From NCBI RefSeq assembly GCF_016406085.1, contig NZ_JAEHFJ010000013.1, forward strand, positions 44,628-108,627: a DNA stretch of 64,000 bases. The letters run 5' to 3'. Under the pieces are notes generated by a model, which was not told the origin of the DNA, did no database searches, and saw nothing but the letters and a program-made list of their open reading frames with translations. This document shows, piece after piece, positions 29,783 to 40,254 of the stretch (position 1 is its first letter; each line of letters starts with the position of its first letter). This DNA comes from Aureibaculum flavum (GTDB lineage: Bacteria; Bacteroidota; Bacteroidia; Flavobacteriales; Flavobacteriaceae). Position numbers and translations under genes: made by a program.

Positions 29783-32569
29783 ATGAAAAATCTTATTACC
29801 TGCATAGTATTCCTATGCACTGTCGCTATTTTTGCCCAATCTAAACCTTATCAAATTTCAGGAACTATTGTATCCGAAACCGACAATACGCCACTTGAAT
29901 CTGCCACTGTATATTTAGAGCGAGCAAAAGATAGTACTCTTGTTACGTACACTATTACAGATGAAAATGGAAATTTTAAATTAGAAGGAAAATCGTCTTG
30001 GAAAAAATTCAGAATTAACGTTTCATTTATTGGATCTAAAACGTATACTAAACTAATTAACTATCAAAATACTCCAATAAATTTGCAAACTATTAAATTA
30101 GCGGATGCCAATTTATTAGATGAAGTGCTTATAAAATCTAGATCGCCAATTACTATAAAAAAGGATACTTTAGAATTTAACGTGAGTTCTTTTAAAACCA
30201 AAAAAGATGCTAATGTTGAAGATGTATTAAAAGAATTACCGGGTGTAGAAGTTGATGAAAATGGAAAAATAACAGTGAATGGAAAAGAGGTAAGCAAAAT
30301 ACTAGTGAATGGTAAACCCTTTTTTGGTGATGACCCAACTATTACCACAAGGAGTTTAACTAAAGATATCATTGAAAAAATTCAAATTACAGATACGAAA
30401 ACAAAATCGCAAGCCTTTACAGGAGAGGAAAGTACCGGTGATGATAAGACTATAAATTTAACCATATCCAAAGAAAATAATAAGGGTATTTTTGGACGTG
30501 TTTCAGCAGGTGGTGGTACTGACAAACGCTGGGAAGGTGCCGGTATGTTTAATTATTTTAATAACGATAGGAGAATTAGTGTACTAGCAGGTGGTAATAA
30601 TATTAACTCATTAGGCTTTAGTTTTGGAGAAATTGAAAAAATGTTTGGAGGTGGAAATACTTCTTACCGGATGGGACCAGGCGGACAAACATCCTTTTCA
30701 ATAGGTGGAAGATCTTTTGGAGGTGGTCAAGGAATTACAACTTCTAAAAATACCGGATTTAACTATGCTGATAAAATCGGAAAAAAGATAGATATATCTA
30801 CTGACTACTTTTACTCTAACAGTAATTCAGATGATAAAAGTTCTAAAGAAAGGGAAAATATTTTACCCGATGAAAGGTATTTTACGCGTTCAGAATCCAC
30901 ATCATCCAATCAATCAGAAAATCATAAAGCAAATCTAGAATTTGAAATAAATATTGATACTACATTATACATCAACATTCAACCATCAATTGGGTATTCA
31001 ACAAACAAAAGAGAATATGATGAATACGAAAATTCAAGTGATGATAATAGTGTTTTAACGAATGAATCTACTACAGAATCTTTCGTCGAAAGCACCGCTA
31101 AAAGTTTTGAAAATGAATTCAGTATTACCAAAAAATTCGGCAATAAAGGTTCGTTTCTAAAGTTTGAATTAAACAACGAATTTCGCTCTAATACAAGCGA
31201 AGACTTTCTAAATTCTCAAACTGAAATTTATGGAAACACACCTGAAACGATAACGAGAGATCAGTACACTGATGGTAAAAATGACAATAATAGTTTTGAT
31301 ACAGACCTTACATTTCGAATACCCATAATAGGTAAAGAATTCTATATCGATTTACAACATGAGTATAGCAGAGATAAAAATGAGAATATTAAAAGTACGT
31401 ATGACTTTAACGATACTGCACAAGATTTTACAGATTTTAATACTGATTTAAGCACAAACTATGAATATCTAAACAAAACGAGCGATCAAGGTGTTCGATT
31501 AAATTATAGAAAAGATAAAATTTATTTTAATTTGAGAGGTTCTCATGTATATCGAGTGTTGGAAAATAAAGACGTTTTAAGACCAGAGCTTGATTTAAAA
31601 AGAAATTTCAACACCTTTTCAGCTTCATCACGATTTAGATATCAATTCAGTTCTAAAAAATCATTTGGATTTCGTTATAGCTTAAGAAGTAGAGTACCTC
31701 AGCTAAGTCAATTACAACCCTTTACAGACATCTCAAATCCGTTAAATATTAGAATAGGAAATCCGAATCTAGTTCCATCTAACGAACATAGTATCAATAT
31801 GAATTTTAATAGTTTTGATTTTCAAAAAGGATCTGGATTTTACAGCTATTTATGGTCAGGTTTAACTAATAATCAAGTTATTGCCAAAACCACAATTGAT
31901 GAAAATTTTTTAAGGTCAACTACCTACGCCAATGTTAACGGCACCTATCAATTAGGTATTGGTAGTGGTTTTAACAAATCGATAAAAATAGATTCTGTAA
32001 AAACGATTAAACTTCGATTAGGCCTAAATGTGAATACAAATAAAAATATAAATTTTAATAATGAAGTAAAATATGCTTCTAAAAATACAACTATTACACC
32101 TAATATGTCTCTTACATTTGAATGGAAAGACCTTTTCGAAATAAGACCTAATTATCGTTTGTCTTTTGCTAACAACACTTTTGATATTGATCAATTTAAT
32201 GACACAAAATTTGTAACGCATTGGTTAGGTATTGAAACAACTACAACCATACCTAAACAATTGGAATGGAATAATAACATAACCTATACTTACAATCCTA
32301 ATATTGCTGATGGTTTTCAGAAAAGTGCTTGGTTTTGGAACTCTACAGTATCTTATTCTATTATGAAAGATAAGGGTATGATTAGTTTAAAAGCTTACGA
32401 TTTACTAAATCAGAACACCAATGCAAGAAGATTTACCAATGAAAACTACATTGAAGATTCACAGAGTACTGTTTTACAACAATACTTTATGATTGGGTTT
32501 AGTTACAAATTTAATACACTTGGCAAAGCAGGTGAAGTAAGAAAAGGTCGGAGATTTAGACGATTCTAG
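29783..32569 (+). CDS. Outer-membrane beta-barrel protein with carboxypeptidase-like N-terminal domain
   Basis: 928 aa from the ATG at 29783, which gives a clean signal peptide (KNLITCIVFLCTVAIFAQS). Next comes a carboxypeptidase-regulatory-like domain (about 22-105: ISGTIVSETDNTPLESATVY), a plug-like region (VEDVLKELPGVEVDENGKIT; KILVNGKPFFGDDP, about 145-190), a Gly-rich stretch (GGQTSFSIGGRSFGGGQG), and a long barrel of the OMP_b-brl_3 type. This family resembles TonB receptors without an evident TonB box and without SusD. An upstream ATG at 29738 would add 15 residues before the signal peptide and is unlikely. The substrate is unknown. Confidence 0.87.
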   Translation: MKNLITCIVFLCTVAIFAQSKPYQISGTIVSETDNTPLESATVYLERAKDSTLVTYTITDENGNFKLEGKSSWKKFRINVSFIGSKTYTKLINYQNTPINLQTIKLADANLLDEVLIKSRSPITIKKDTLEFNVSSFKTKKDANVEDVLKELPGVEVDENGKITVNGKEVSKILVNGKPFFGDDPTITTRSLTKDIIEKIQITDTKTKSQAFTGEESTGDDKTINLTISKENNKGIFGRVSAGGGTDKRWEGAGMFNYFNNDRRISVLAGGNNINSLGFSFGEIEKMFGGGNTSYRMGPGGQTSFSIGGRSFGGGQGITTSKNTGFNYADKIGKKIDISTDYFYSNSNSDDKSSKERENILPDERYFTRSESTSSNQSENHKANLEFEINIDTTLYINIQPSIGYSTNKREYDEYENSSDDNSVLTNESTTESFVESTAKSFENEFSITKKFGNKGSFLKFELNNEFRSNTSEDFLNSQTEIYGNTPETITRDQYTDGKNDNNSFDTDLTFRIPIIGKEFYIDLQHEYSRDKNENIKSTYDFNDTAQDFTDFNTDLSTNYEYLNKTSDQGVRLNYRKDKIYFNLRGSHVYRVLENKDVLRPELDLKRNFNTFSASSRFRYQFSSKKSFGFRYSLRSRVPQLSQLQPFTDISNPLNIRIGNPNLVPSNEHSINMNFNSFDFQKGSGFYSYLWSGLTNNQVIAKTTIDENFLRSTTYANVNGTYQLGIGSGFNKSIKIDSVKTIKLRLGLNVNTNKNINFNNEVKYASKNTTITPNMSLTFEWKDLFEIRPNYRLSFANNTFDIDQFNDTKFVTHWLGIETTTTIPKQLEWNNNITYTYNPNIADGFQKSAWFWNSTVSYSIMKDKGMISLKAYDLLNQNTNARRFTNENYIEDSQSTVLQQYFMIGFSYKFNTLGKAGEVRKGRRFRRF

Positions 32570-32576
32570 ATTTTAT

Positions 32577-34793
32577 TTACCTAAAAATTGCATTAAGCTC
32601 AGCTTCTGTAAATTCTGATCCACTCTTTGATTTCTGGTTACGAAGTTCCTTTATTTTCTCAAGACTTAAAGAACTTGGTTTTTTAGTAAAAGCACTGGTT
32701 ATATAATTAATAATATCATGTAGATCGTTGTCAGAAATATTCGTGTTATCAATTAAGCCAGGCATTGTGCCATTAAAATTATAAACGGTATTATGAATAG
32801 TAACAGGTCCTTCTAATCCATGAAGTAAAACAAGTCCCAATTTTTCCATACTTGACTTCAAATACTCTGAATCTAATAGCGGCGGAGCTAATCCTTCAAT
32901 CCCTTCACCACCAGAACTATGACAAGCAGCACAAATTTGACGATACAAATTGGCTCCATTTGTCCGTGCATCTTTTGTTGGGCCTATTTTAACATACAAT
33001 ACATTCGGCTTTTTATTTTCAAACTGTTTTATATTCTTGGTTAATACCTCCGCTAATAAAGTATTTTTAATATTCTCCTTTTCAATCAATTCCTCTTGCA
33101 AATCAACAGTAGCGTCAGAAAACCCACTGACCAATACTTCTTGAAAAATTTTGTGGTTTTTATATTTTGCAGATAACATTTCAATAAAAGGTAAAAATGC
33201 TTCTTTATTTAAAGTAGCCCAATTGCCAATTACAGCACTTAAATAAAAGTCAATCGTAATGCTATTTTTACCAATTAGCTCTTTGAAGACCAGAGAAACA
33301 GCATTTGTATTTTCTTTCGTAACATAATCTTCTAATAAAATAACAGCATGTGCACCAACCTCACTATTTCCATTTTTAGCGATATCTACAAGTGCTTCAA
33401 AACTTAAGGCATCTAAACCCTGTAATGCATACATGGCGTGAAGCTGAGCCAATGGAGATTGTACTTCTTGCACCAACTCATTCAATAAGTTTATAATTCT
33501 CTTATCTCCTTTTAAAATAATTAATTGTTGAGCTCTATCTCTTAACCAGCCGTTTTCACTTTTTAATAAATTCACCAATGCTTCATTTGATAAACCATTT
33601 AAATCAGGCAATATTTTGTTTTTCACTCCAGTCTTTGAAACTTTTAAAATACGTCCAAAATCAACTAATGAGTCTAACTTTTCTTCTTTAGATTTCTTTT
33701 TTAAATATGGGCTTAAGTACACGTGATGTTGTATAACACCTCGGTGCATATCTACAATGTACATATTTCCATCAGGTCCATTACTTAAATTAACAGGTCT
33801 AAACCCTTCATCAGTTGATGCTAAAAACTCTTTATCTTGGTATGCCTGATTGGCCTCCGTATATACACCATTAAAAGTTAAAATATTTCTTTTCACCAGA
33901 TTGGCAGCCGGTTCACAAACAAAAACATTCTGGTTATAATTATCAGAAAAATTATTACCACGATATACTAAAGGTCCACAAGCCGCAGTGAAATGAACAA
34001 GTAGACTGTCCTTATCTAAAACTCCTTTTACATAACCACGATTTACGGGTGTTGGATATAATGGATATACTCGTTGATTATCTGTCAACACTTTATTTAG
34101 CCCTTCTTTTGGGGTATAAAATTTATTTCTAATTAACAAATTTGGCAATACATAATCACCTAATAGCTGCCGTGAATTATCATTAAAATAAAGTCGTCCG
34201 AAATCATCTTTTGTAATGCCCCATTGCCCACGAAAAGATGTTGGTTCTTTTATCCATTTACCATGTTTTTTCTGATATCTAAAATTAGATTTAGCACTAT
34301 AAATCCAATTGTCAATATTCATTATTAAACCATTAGGTTGATGTTCTGGATTTCCATCAGGAGCGTATAGTGAATCAACTAGTATTTTATTTTTTAGTTG
34401 ATCATTCTCAATTTCAGCAAACCATAAATTAGGCGGTTCAGCATATAATAACCCACCATAAACTAAAGCTAATGCCCTTGGCATAACTAAACTATCTAGA
34501 ACAATTTTAGCATGATCAGCTACGCCATCATTATCTAAATCTTCTAAAATTTTAATAGAAGCAATAGGGTCCGTTTCTCCATTCATAAATCCAGGCATAT
34601 CCACCACCCAAATACGACCCTTATTGTCAAAATCAATAGCAACAGGAGCGTCTAACAAGGGTTCAGAAGCTACTAATTCTAAAGTAAAGCCTTCCTCTAT
34701 TTTATAATCATCTAATGCGATAACTGGTTCCTCAAATACAGGTTTACAACTTAATAAAACAAGACAGAAAACAAGACAGGATAAAAATTTCAT
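32577..34793 (-). CDS. PVC-type haem-binding CxxCH lipoprotein with propeller domain
   Basis: 738 aa. Lipoprotein signal peptide with lipobox LLSC (Cys16). The N-terminal ~350 residues are a glucose/sorbosone-dehydrogenase-like beta-propeller (GFTLELVASEPLLDAPVAID; GRIWVVDMPGFMNG; NGPDGNMYIVDMHRGVIQHH). Then a helical HEAT-like part (about 400-590) and a C-terminal cytochrome c domain with CAACH in YRQICAACHSSGGEG (about 631-645) and distal Met candidate in NGTMPGLIDN. Such proteins are periplasmic or outer-membrane sugar-oxidising or electron-transfer proteins; the exact substrate is unknown. Convergent with the barrel gene, 7 bp apart. Confidence 0.85.
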   Translation of the reverse strand: MKFLSCLVFCLVLLSCKPVFEEPVIALDDYKIEEGFTLELVASEPLLDAPVAIDFDNKGRIWVVDMPGFMNGETDPIASIKILEDLDNDGVADHAKIVLDSLVMPRALALVYGGLLYAEPPNLWFAEIENDQLKNKILVDSLYAPDGNPEHQPNGLIMNIDNWIYSAKSNFRYQKKHGKWIKEPTSFRGQWGITKDDFGRLYFNDNSRQLLGDYVLPNLLIRNKFYTPKEGLNKVLTDNQRVYPLYPTPVNRGYVKGVLDKDSLLVHFTAACGPLVYRGNNFSDNYNQNVFVCEPAANLVKRNILTFNGVYTEANQAYQDKEFLASTDEGFRPVNLSNGPDGNMYIVDMHRGVIQHHVYLSPYLKKKSKEEKLDSLVDFGRILKVSKTGVKNKILPDLNGLSNEALVNLLKSENGWLRDRAQQLIILKGDKRIINLLNELVQEVQSPLAQLHAMYALQGLDALSFEALVDIAKNGNSEVGAHAVILLEDYVTKENTNAVSLVFKELIGKNSITIDFYLSAVIGNWATLNKEAFLPFIEMLSAKYKNHKIFQEVLVSGFSDATVDLQEELIEKENIKNTLLAEVLTKNIKQFENKKPNVLYVKIGPTKDARTNGANLYRQICAACHSSGGEGIEGLAPPLLDSEYLKSSMEKLGLVLLHGLEGPVTIHNTVYNFNGTMPGLIDNTNISDNDLHDIINYITSAFTKKPSSLSLEKIKELRNQKSKSGSEFTEAELNAIFR

Positions 34794-35069
34794 TTATTAA
34801 ACAGGGTGAGTTAATGGGAATTTTACAATTGTAATACAAATTAATAGAAATACTTTGACTTATACGATAATGTAGCGTCTAAATTTGGACGGACACCCCT
34901 AAAGTCCCGTCAAAGGGACAATCGTAATCGATTATATTTTGAATAAACTCAACCTACTTTAAGTTCTTATAAACTAAGTTCATTGTTTTTATGAATTCTA
35001 ATTGCGAAAATTATCACCTAGAGGGGACCTCAGGAGTGTTTTATCTTGTGATTTAATATTATGGAGAAA
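34794..35069. other. Intergenic spacer with small G/C-rich hairpin
   Basis: Within 276 bp between two minus-strand genes, GTCCC (34904-34908) and GGGAC (34915-34919) pair over a 6-base loop, next to ACACCCCTAAAG. A second G/C patch, GAGGGGACCTCAGGAGTG, follows near 35022-35039. These look like remnants of a dispersed flavobacterial intergenic repeat. No ORF of note and no clear promoter were found. Confidence 0.35.
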
Positions 35070-36020
35070 TTAAAACGAAATCACCAAACCCTGTTTAGCA
35101 ATATTAAACCCTTTATTTTGAACCAACTTCTGAGCATCACTCCCTTCAATTAATAATGGATTTGTATGGTTAAAATGAATAAAAAAGACTTTCATTTTGT
35201 CGCCTTCAGATAGGTTTTCAAACAATGCCAGACTTTCTTCAACAAAAGGATGTGGCACTTCGCTCATATCTCTGTTAATTTCTCCTTCTTTAAAAAAGGT
35301 GGCATCTACTATGGCGAGGTCAACTTCTTTAATATAATCTGTTATTTTTCTATTCCATTTTTCCCACTTATCAATATCAGGAATATAGAGTGCCTTTTTA
35401 TGCTGATTCTTAATAATAAAACCAACCGTTTCAGAAAACTCATCACGATGTGGAACTTGAATAGGTTGTACTGAAATTCTACTATTCAATATAATAATGG
35501 AGTCTTTCTGCAAGGGTTTTACATCAATATTTTCGAGCTCTATTAATTGACTCCAAGGTCCATTTTCTGTCAAAAACTGTTGCATTTTCGGCATTGCAAA
35601 AACGGGCATTTTTATCGCTCCAAGAGCTTCTCTACCTAAGAACATTAACCCTGTATAATGCCCAATATGAGCATGAGTTAAAAAGATGCCATCAGGCAAG
35701 GGTTTATCCTTTACATATCTTGATAAAAGTTTAGTTTGGGCAGTAAAATCGGGTGTAGCATCAAAAATCCAACTTTCATTTGAAATGGGATCAACAACAG
35801 CTATAGAACTCACAAATCTTTTTAATTCTGGGTTTAGACTTACCCGATTGCAGCATTCTTTTTGACAAGCAATTTGAGGGTAACCGGCATCTTGAGCATT
35901 ACCTAATACTAAAATATAAGGATTATTTGATTTCGCTGGAACTGTAGACTTTTCATCAACTTTATCCTTACAGGAAAAAAGAGTAATCAAAATAATTACA
36001 GATATGATACCTTTTTTCAT
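35070..36020 (-). CDS. MBL-fold (PqqB-like) metallohydrolase lipoprotein
   Basis: 316 aa with lipoprotein signal (ITLFSCKDK, Cys17), so exported and membrane-anchored. The fold is metallo-beta-lactamase of the PqqB-like branch: YILVLGNAQDAGYPQIACQKECC (about 31-53), metal motif THAHIGHYTGL, VPHRDEFSETVGF and FIHFNHTNPLL. The usual Asp of HxHxDH is Gly here (HAHIGH). No other PQQ genes are nearby, so a PQQ role is not supported. The paired Cys around residues 48-53 (CQKECC) could be another metal site. Confidence 0.82.
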   Translation of the reverse strand: MKKGIISVIILITLFSCKDKVDEKSTVPAKSNNPYILVLGNAQDAGYPQIACQKECCNRVSLNPELKRFVSSIAVVDPISNESWIFDATPDFTAQTKLLSRYVKDKPLPDGIFLTHAHIGHYTGLMFLGREALGAIKMPVFAMPKMQQFLTENGPWSQLIELENIDVKPLQKDSIIILNSRISVQPIQVPHRDEFSETVGFIIKNQHKKALYIPDIDKWEKWNRKITDYIKEVDLAIVDATFFKEGEINRDMSEVPHPFVEESLALFENLSEGDKMKVFFIHFNHTNPLLIEGSDAQKLVQNKGFNIAKQGLVISF

Positions 36021-36045
36021 AAATTACATTGTAACAATTCGTTTC

Positions 36046-36861
36046 TTACCAACTACCGCCAGCACCACCACCGCCGAAACCGCCACCGCCGCCAAAGCCA
36101 CCAAAACCACCACCACTAGAGCCACCGCCAAAGCCACCGCCTCCAAAGCTGCCACCACCAAATCCACCTCGGCCAGCACGACTTAAAATAATAGCTTCTA
36201 ATATTGATTGCGTAGCTCCATTTCGTTTATTCCCACCATTTCCGCCATTTCGTTTATTTCGACCAGAAAGTATAATTAGCAAAACAATAACAAAAATGAT
36301 AATAAATACAACAGGAATGCCATCTCCTCCATCACTCTTCGGAGTACCTTTATATTCACCATTGAGGATTTGCATAATTGCAGAAGTAGCTCTATCTAAT
36401 CCCTCATAATAATTTCCTTGTTTAAATTGAGGCGTTATAATCTGCTCTACAATTCTTTTGGAAAGTGCATCCGTTAATAAATGCTCCACTCCATAACCTG
36501 TAGCAATCCACAATTTTCTATCATCTTTTGCAACTAGAACAACAACCCCATTATCCTTTCCTTTACCTCCAATTTCCCATTTATGCCCTAAATTTATTGC
36601 ATACATAGCAACATCTTCTCCATAAGTGCTATTTATAATCATCACCAATATCTCTGTTGAAGTGGTGTCATTATAGATTTTCAACTTATCGTATAATACT
36701 TGTTTTTCATTACTTGACAGTGTATTTGTACTATCAATAACAGGAGGAATAAATGATGGTTTCGGAGGAATATCGGTTTGCGAATATGAGTTGTCAATTA
36801 CAACAAATATAAAAATACATGTAATTAAAAAAAGTAACTGTTTTTTCTGAATTATTCGCAT
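36046..36861 (-). CDS. TPM-domain membrane protein with Gly-rich tail
   Basis: 271 aa. Signal peptide (about 1-27), a TPM domain (about 40-165: IDSTNTLSSNEKQVLYDKL; GGKGKDNGVVVLVAKDDRKL; YGVEHLLTDAL), one membrane helix (VVFIIIFVIVLLIILSG, about 183-199), and a C-terminal Gly/Phe/Ser-rich tail (about 230-271). Proteins of this build (YgcG-like) face the periplasm and are proposed to act in membrane-protein quality control or as acid-phosphatase-like proteins. The tail is coded by a GC-rich repeat-like DNA stretch at 36049-36180. Confidence 0.88.
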   Translation of the reverse strand: MRIIQKKQLLFLITCIFIFVVIDNSYSQTDIPPKPSFIPPVIDSTNTLSSNEKQVLYDKLKIYNDTTSTEILVMIINSTYGEDVAMYAINLGHKWEIGGKGKDNGVVVLVAKDDRKLWIATGYGVEHLLTDALSKRIVEQIITPQFKQGNYYEGLDRATSAIMQILNGEYKGTPKSDGGDGIPVVFIIIFVIVLLIILSGRNKRNGGNGGNKRNGATQSILEAIILSRAGRGGFGGGSFGGGGFGGGSSGGGFGGFGGGGGFGGGGAGGSW

Positions 36862-37011
36862 ATTCTTCTTGTGGAGAATAAAAATTATTGAACCTGCAAT
36901 ATACTAAAAAGTACGCACATTATTAGCGTATTTAGCTCAACTCTATTAAGTGAAAATTGTATTTCATAAAAATAACAATTACTTTTATAATCTTTATAAC
37001 TAACCGACACC

Positions 37012-40000
37012 ATGAAAAAATTTACCCTACTTGCATTCTTTATTTCTGCATTGCTAAATGCACAACAATTAGATTTAGAAAAACTAAAAAGCATGAAACC
37101 TCGTAATATTGGCCCAGCCGGTATGAGTGGTCGTATTACTTCAATTGATGCTGTACATAGTAATCCTGATATTATCTATGTTGGAGCTGCATCTGGTGGC
37201 GTTTGGAAATCGGAAAGTGGTGGTATTGACTGGAAACCCATTTTTGACAAACAACCTATTCAAGATATTGGTGCCATTGCTATTCAACAGAGTAATACAG
37301 ATGTTATTTGGGTTGGAACCGGAGAAGGGAATCCAAGAAATAGCCTAAATGGCGGCTATGGAATTTACAAAAGCCTTGATGCTGGAGTTACCTGGAAACT
37401 TATGGGGTTAGAAAAAACGCGGAATATCCATAGAATAATTATTGACAAAGACAATCCCAATACTGTTTATGTAGCGGCTATCGGATCTCCTTGGGGTGAG
37501 CATCCTGAGCGTGGTGTTTTTAAAACTACAGATGGTGGTAAGACATGGACAAAATCACTTTTTGTAAATAATAAAACAGGGGCTGCCGATTTGGTAGTTG
37601 ATGCTAATAACCCTAATAAATTAATTGCAGCCATGTGGGAACACAGACGTAAACCATGGACTTTTAATTCAGGTGGTGAAGGCTCGGGATTATATATCAC
37701 CTATGATGGTGGTGAAAATTGGACAAAAAAAACAGATAAAGACGGACTTCCAGAAGGCAATTTAGGCCGTATTGGATTGGCCATTTCTCAGAGCAACCCG
37801 AAAGTTGTTTATGCCTTAATAGAATCGAAGAAAAATGCCTTGTACAAATCAGAAGATGGGGGTATTAAATGGAAAAAAATAAATGACAAACCTGAAATTG
37901 GCAATCGTCCTTTTTATTATTCCGATTTGTTTGTAGATTCTAAAAATGAAAACAGATTGTACACGGTCTATACCTATGTTAATGTAAGTGATGATGGCGG
38001 AAAATCATTCAACGAATTAATGCCTGCATATAATTCAGATGCAGGTATCCATCCCGATCATCATGCATGGTATATCAATCCTAACGACCCTAGTTTTATG
38101 ATTGATGGTAATGATGGTGGTTTAAACATAACGCGAGATAAAGGTAAAACTTGGCGTTTTGTAGAAAATCTACCTGTTGGGCAGTTTTATCATATCAATT
38201 ACGATATGGATTATCCGTACAACCTTTACGGCGGTATGCAAGATAACGGTTCATGGATTGGACCAGCATACGTATTAAAAGCTCAAGGAATTAGAAATTC
38301 ATATTGGCAAGAATTGATGTTTGGCGATGGTTTTGATGTAATTCCCGACCCAAAAAATTCTCGCTACGGGTACGGAATGTCTCAACAAGGTTCTGTGGGT
38401 CGATATGATAGATTAACTGGAAATACGAAAATGATTCGTCCTACGCATCCTGATCCTAATGTAAAACTTCGATTTAATTGGAACTCAGCAATTGCTATGG
38501 ATCCATTTGATAGCGAAACCTTATATTTTGGAAGTCAATTCGTACATAAAACCACCAATAAAGGGCATGAATGGGATGTTATTTCTCCAGATTTAACAAC
38601 CAATGATCCTGAAAAGCAAAAACAACACGAAAGTGGTGGAATTACGATGGACGCCACCGGAGCTGAAAATCATACTACTATTTTAGCCATAACCCCAAGT
38701 ACTTTAGAGAAAGGATTACTTTGGGTGGGCACCGATGATGGACAAATACAACTGACCAGAAATGGTGGTGAAACATGGACTAATGTCACGCCAATAAAAC
38801 ATAAAAAATTCCCAAAAGAAAGCTGGGTCACTCAAATTAAAGCTTCTACATTTAATGCTGGTGAAGCGTATGCGGTTATCAATAATTATAGAAATTTTGA
38901 TTTTAAACCTTATTTATTCAGAACCAAAGATTATGGCAAAACTTGGGAAAGTTTGTTAGATAATCAAGAGGAGACGTTTGGGTATTCTCTAGCCTTAATT
39001 CAAGACCCAATAGAAAAGAAATTAATATTTCTTGGTACAGAAAACGGATTGTATGTAAGTTTAGATGAGGCCAACACATGGACCAAATGGACCAACGATT
39101 ACCCGAGTGTCTCCACCATGGATTTAGGTATCCACCCTCGTGAACACGATTTAGTTATTGCCACTTTTGGTCGTTCTATGTATGTGTTAGATGACATTAG
39201 ACCTTTACGTGCATTAGCTAAAGAAGGCAGTCAAATTTTAAATGACCCATTAAAAGTTTATGATTCGCCCGATGCATTTATCAACCTCATCCAACAACCA
39301 TCAGGTACTCGTTTTGGTGGTAACGCAATATTTAATGGAGAAAACAGATCACTGAGAGGAGCAAAAATTAATTATAGTATTAACAAACCAACGGACACTG
39401 CAAAAAGTAAAAAATCAGATTCCATTACGTTGAATGTCTATAATTCTAAAAATGAATTGATAAGAACACTAAAACAAAAAGCACCAAAAGAAAGTGGACT
39501 GCAAAAAGCGAGTTGGAATTTAGATGAAAAAGGTGTTAGAGGTCCTTCTAGAAAAATAGCCAAAAAAAATGGTCCTGAACCCCGAGGTGTAGGTGTTTTA
39601 CCTGGCAATTACAAAATAGTAATTCATTATAGAAACGAGAAAGACTCTACGAGCATAAAAGTCGCCTACGACCCACGTATAGAAATGCCATATGATGTTT
39701 TAAAAAGTAAATATGACTTACAAAAACAATTAGAAAAACAGATGGAACGAACAGGGAAAGCAATTGCTCAACTGAACCAATCTAAAGAAATTGCAACTAC
39801 ATATAAAAAGCAGTTTAAAGATATAGATGCCAAAAAATTTAAAGAAGTCATTAAAAAAAGTGATTCTATTGTTACGTCTATTAATAATCTGATTGATGCT
39901 ATGATAGGCAAAGAAGACAAGCGACAAGGTATTACACGAAACCCAGAACCAACCCCAATGAACTTTTTAAGTACCGCCAGAAGATATATGGGAAGTTTAC

Positions 40001-40155
40001 AAGAAAAGCCAGGAAAAACGCAACTACAATTGATAAAAAATGCAGATGAAAAAGTTGATGAAGTAATGAAAAAAATAGATGATTTCTTTGCGACTGAATG
40101 GCCAGCATATAGAAAGGAAATTGAGGGAATTGATTTTTCATTGTTTAAAGATTAA
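37012..40155 (+). CDS. Secreted sortilin/VPS10-like BNR propeller protein
   Basis: 1047 aa with a signal peptide (1-17, SALLNAQ). The body is a large beta-propeller with repeated Asp-box motifs such as SLDAGVTW, TTDGGKTW, TYDGGENW and TRNGGETW, starting MKPRNIGPAGMSGRITSID. The C-terminal ~200 residues are helical and charged (QLEKQMERTGKAIAQLNQSK; KVDEVMKKIDDFF). This architecture is common in Bacteroidota and annotated as glycosyl-hydrolase-like or VPS10-like, but no catalytic residues are evident. The role is probably ligand binding or degradation at the cell surface; the substrate is unknown. Confidence 0.85.
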   Translation: MKKFTLLAFFISALLNAQQLDLEKLKSMKPRNIGPAGMSGRITSIDAVHSNPDIIYVGAASGGVWKSESGGIDWKPIFDKQPIQDIGAIAIQQSNTDVIWVGTGEGNPRNSLNGGYGIYKSLDAGVTWKLMGLEKTRNIHRIIIDKDNPNTVYVAAIGSPWGEHPERGVFKTTDGGKTWTKSLFVNNKTGAADLVVDANNPNKLIAAMWEHRRKPWTFNSGGEGSGLYITYDGGENWTKKTDKDGLPEGNLGRIGLAISQSNPKVVYALIESKKNALYKSEDGGIKWKKINDKPEIGNRPFYYSDLFVDSKNENRLYTVYTYVNVSDDGGKSFNELMPAYNSDAGIHPDHHAWYINPNDPSFMIDGNDGGLNITRDKGKTWRFVENLPVGQFYHINYDMDYPYNLYGGMQDNGSWIGPAYVLKAQGIRNSYWQELMFGDGFDVIPDPKNSRYGYGMSQQGSVGRYDRLTGNTKMIRPTHPDPNVKLRFNWNSAIAMDPFDSETLYFGSQFVHKTTNKGHEWDVISPDLTTNDPEKQKQHESGGITMDATGAENHTTILAITPSTLEKGLLWVGTDDGQIQLTRNGGETWTNVTPIKHKKFPKESWVTQIKASTFNAGEAYAVINNYRNFDFKPYLFRTKDYGKTWESLLDNQEETFGYSLALIQDPIEKKLIFLGTENGLYVSLDEANTWTKWTNDYPSVSTMDLGIHPREHDLVIATFGRSMYVLDDIRPLRALAKEGSQILNDPLKVYDSPDAFINLIQQPSGTRFGGNAIFNGENRSLRGAKINYSINKPTDTAKSKKSDSITLNVYNSKNELIRTLKQKAPKESGLQKASWNLDEKGVRGPSRKIAKKNGPEPRGVGVLPGNYKIVIHYRNEKDSTSIKVAYDPRIEMPYDVLKSKYDLQKQLEKQMERTGKAIAQLNQSKEIATTYKKQFKDIDAKKFKEVIKKSDSIVTSINNLIDAMIGKEDKRQGITRNPEPTPMNFLSTARRYMGSLQEKPGKTQLQLIKNADEKVDEVMKKIDDFFATEWPAYRKEIEGIDFSLFKD

Positions 40156-40254
40156 GTTTTGTTGATAGAAAACTTTCTAATAAAAAAAATACGTTATTAG
40201 CATATCATTAAAATCTGATTGTTTTATAATTACACACCATCAATAAAAAAATGA

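Noticed and set aside
29783..32569. SusC-like receptor of a SusCD pair
   Set aside because: No SusD-like lipoprotein gene follows, and the barrel is of the OMP_b-brl_3 type with a Gly-rich insert.
34904..34919. Terminator for the PVC or MBL lipoprotein gene
   Set aside because: The stem is only 5 bp and has no T-tract on either side.
36046..36186. GC-rich low-complexity DNA that could be read as a tandem repeat or an Ala/Thr-rich plus-strand peptide
   Set aside because: It encodes the Gly-rich tail of the TPM protein on the minus strand, which explains the composition.
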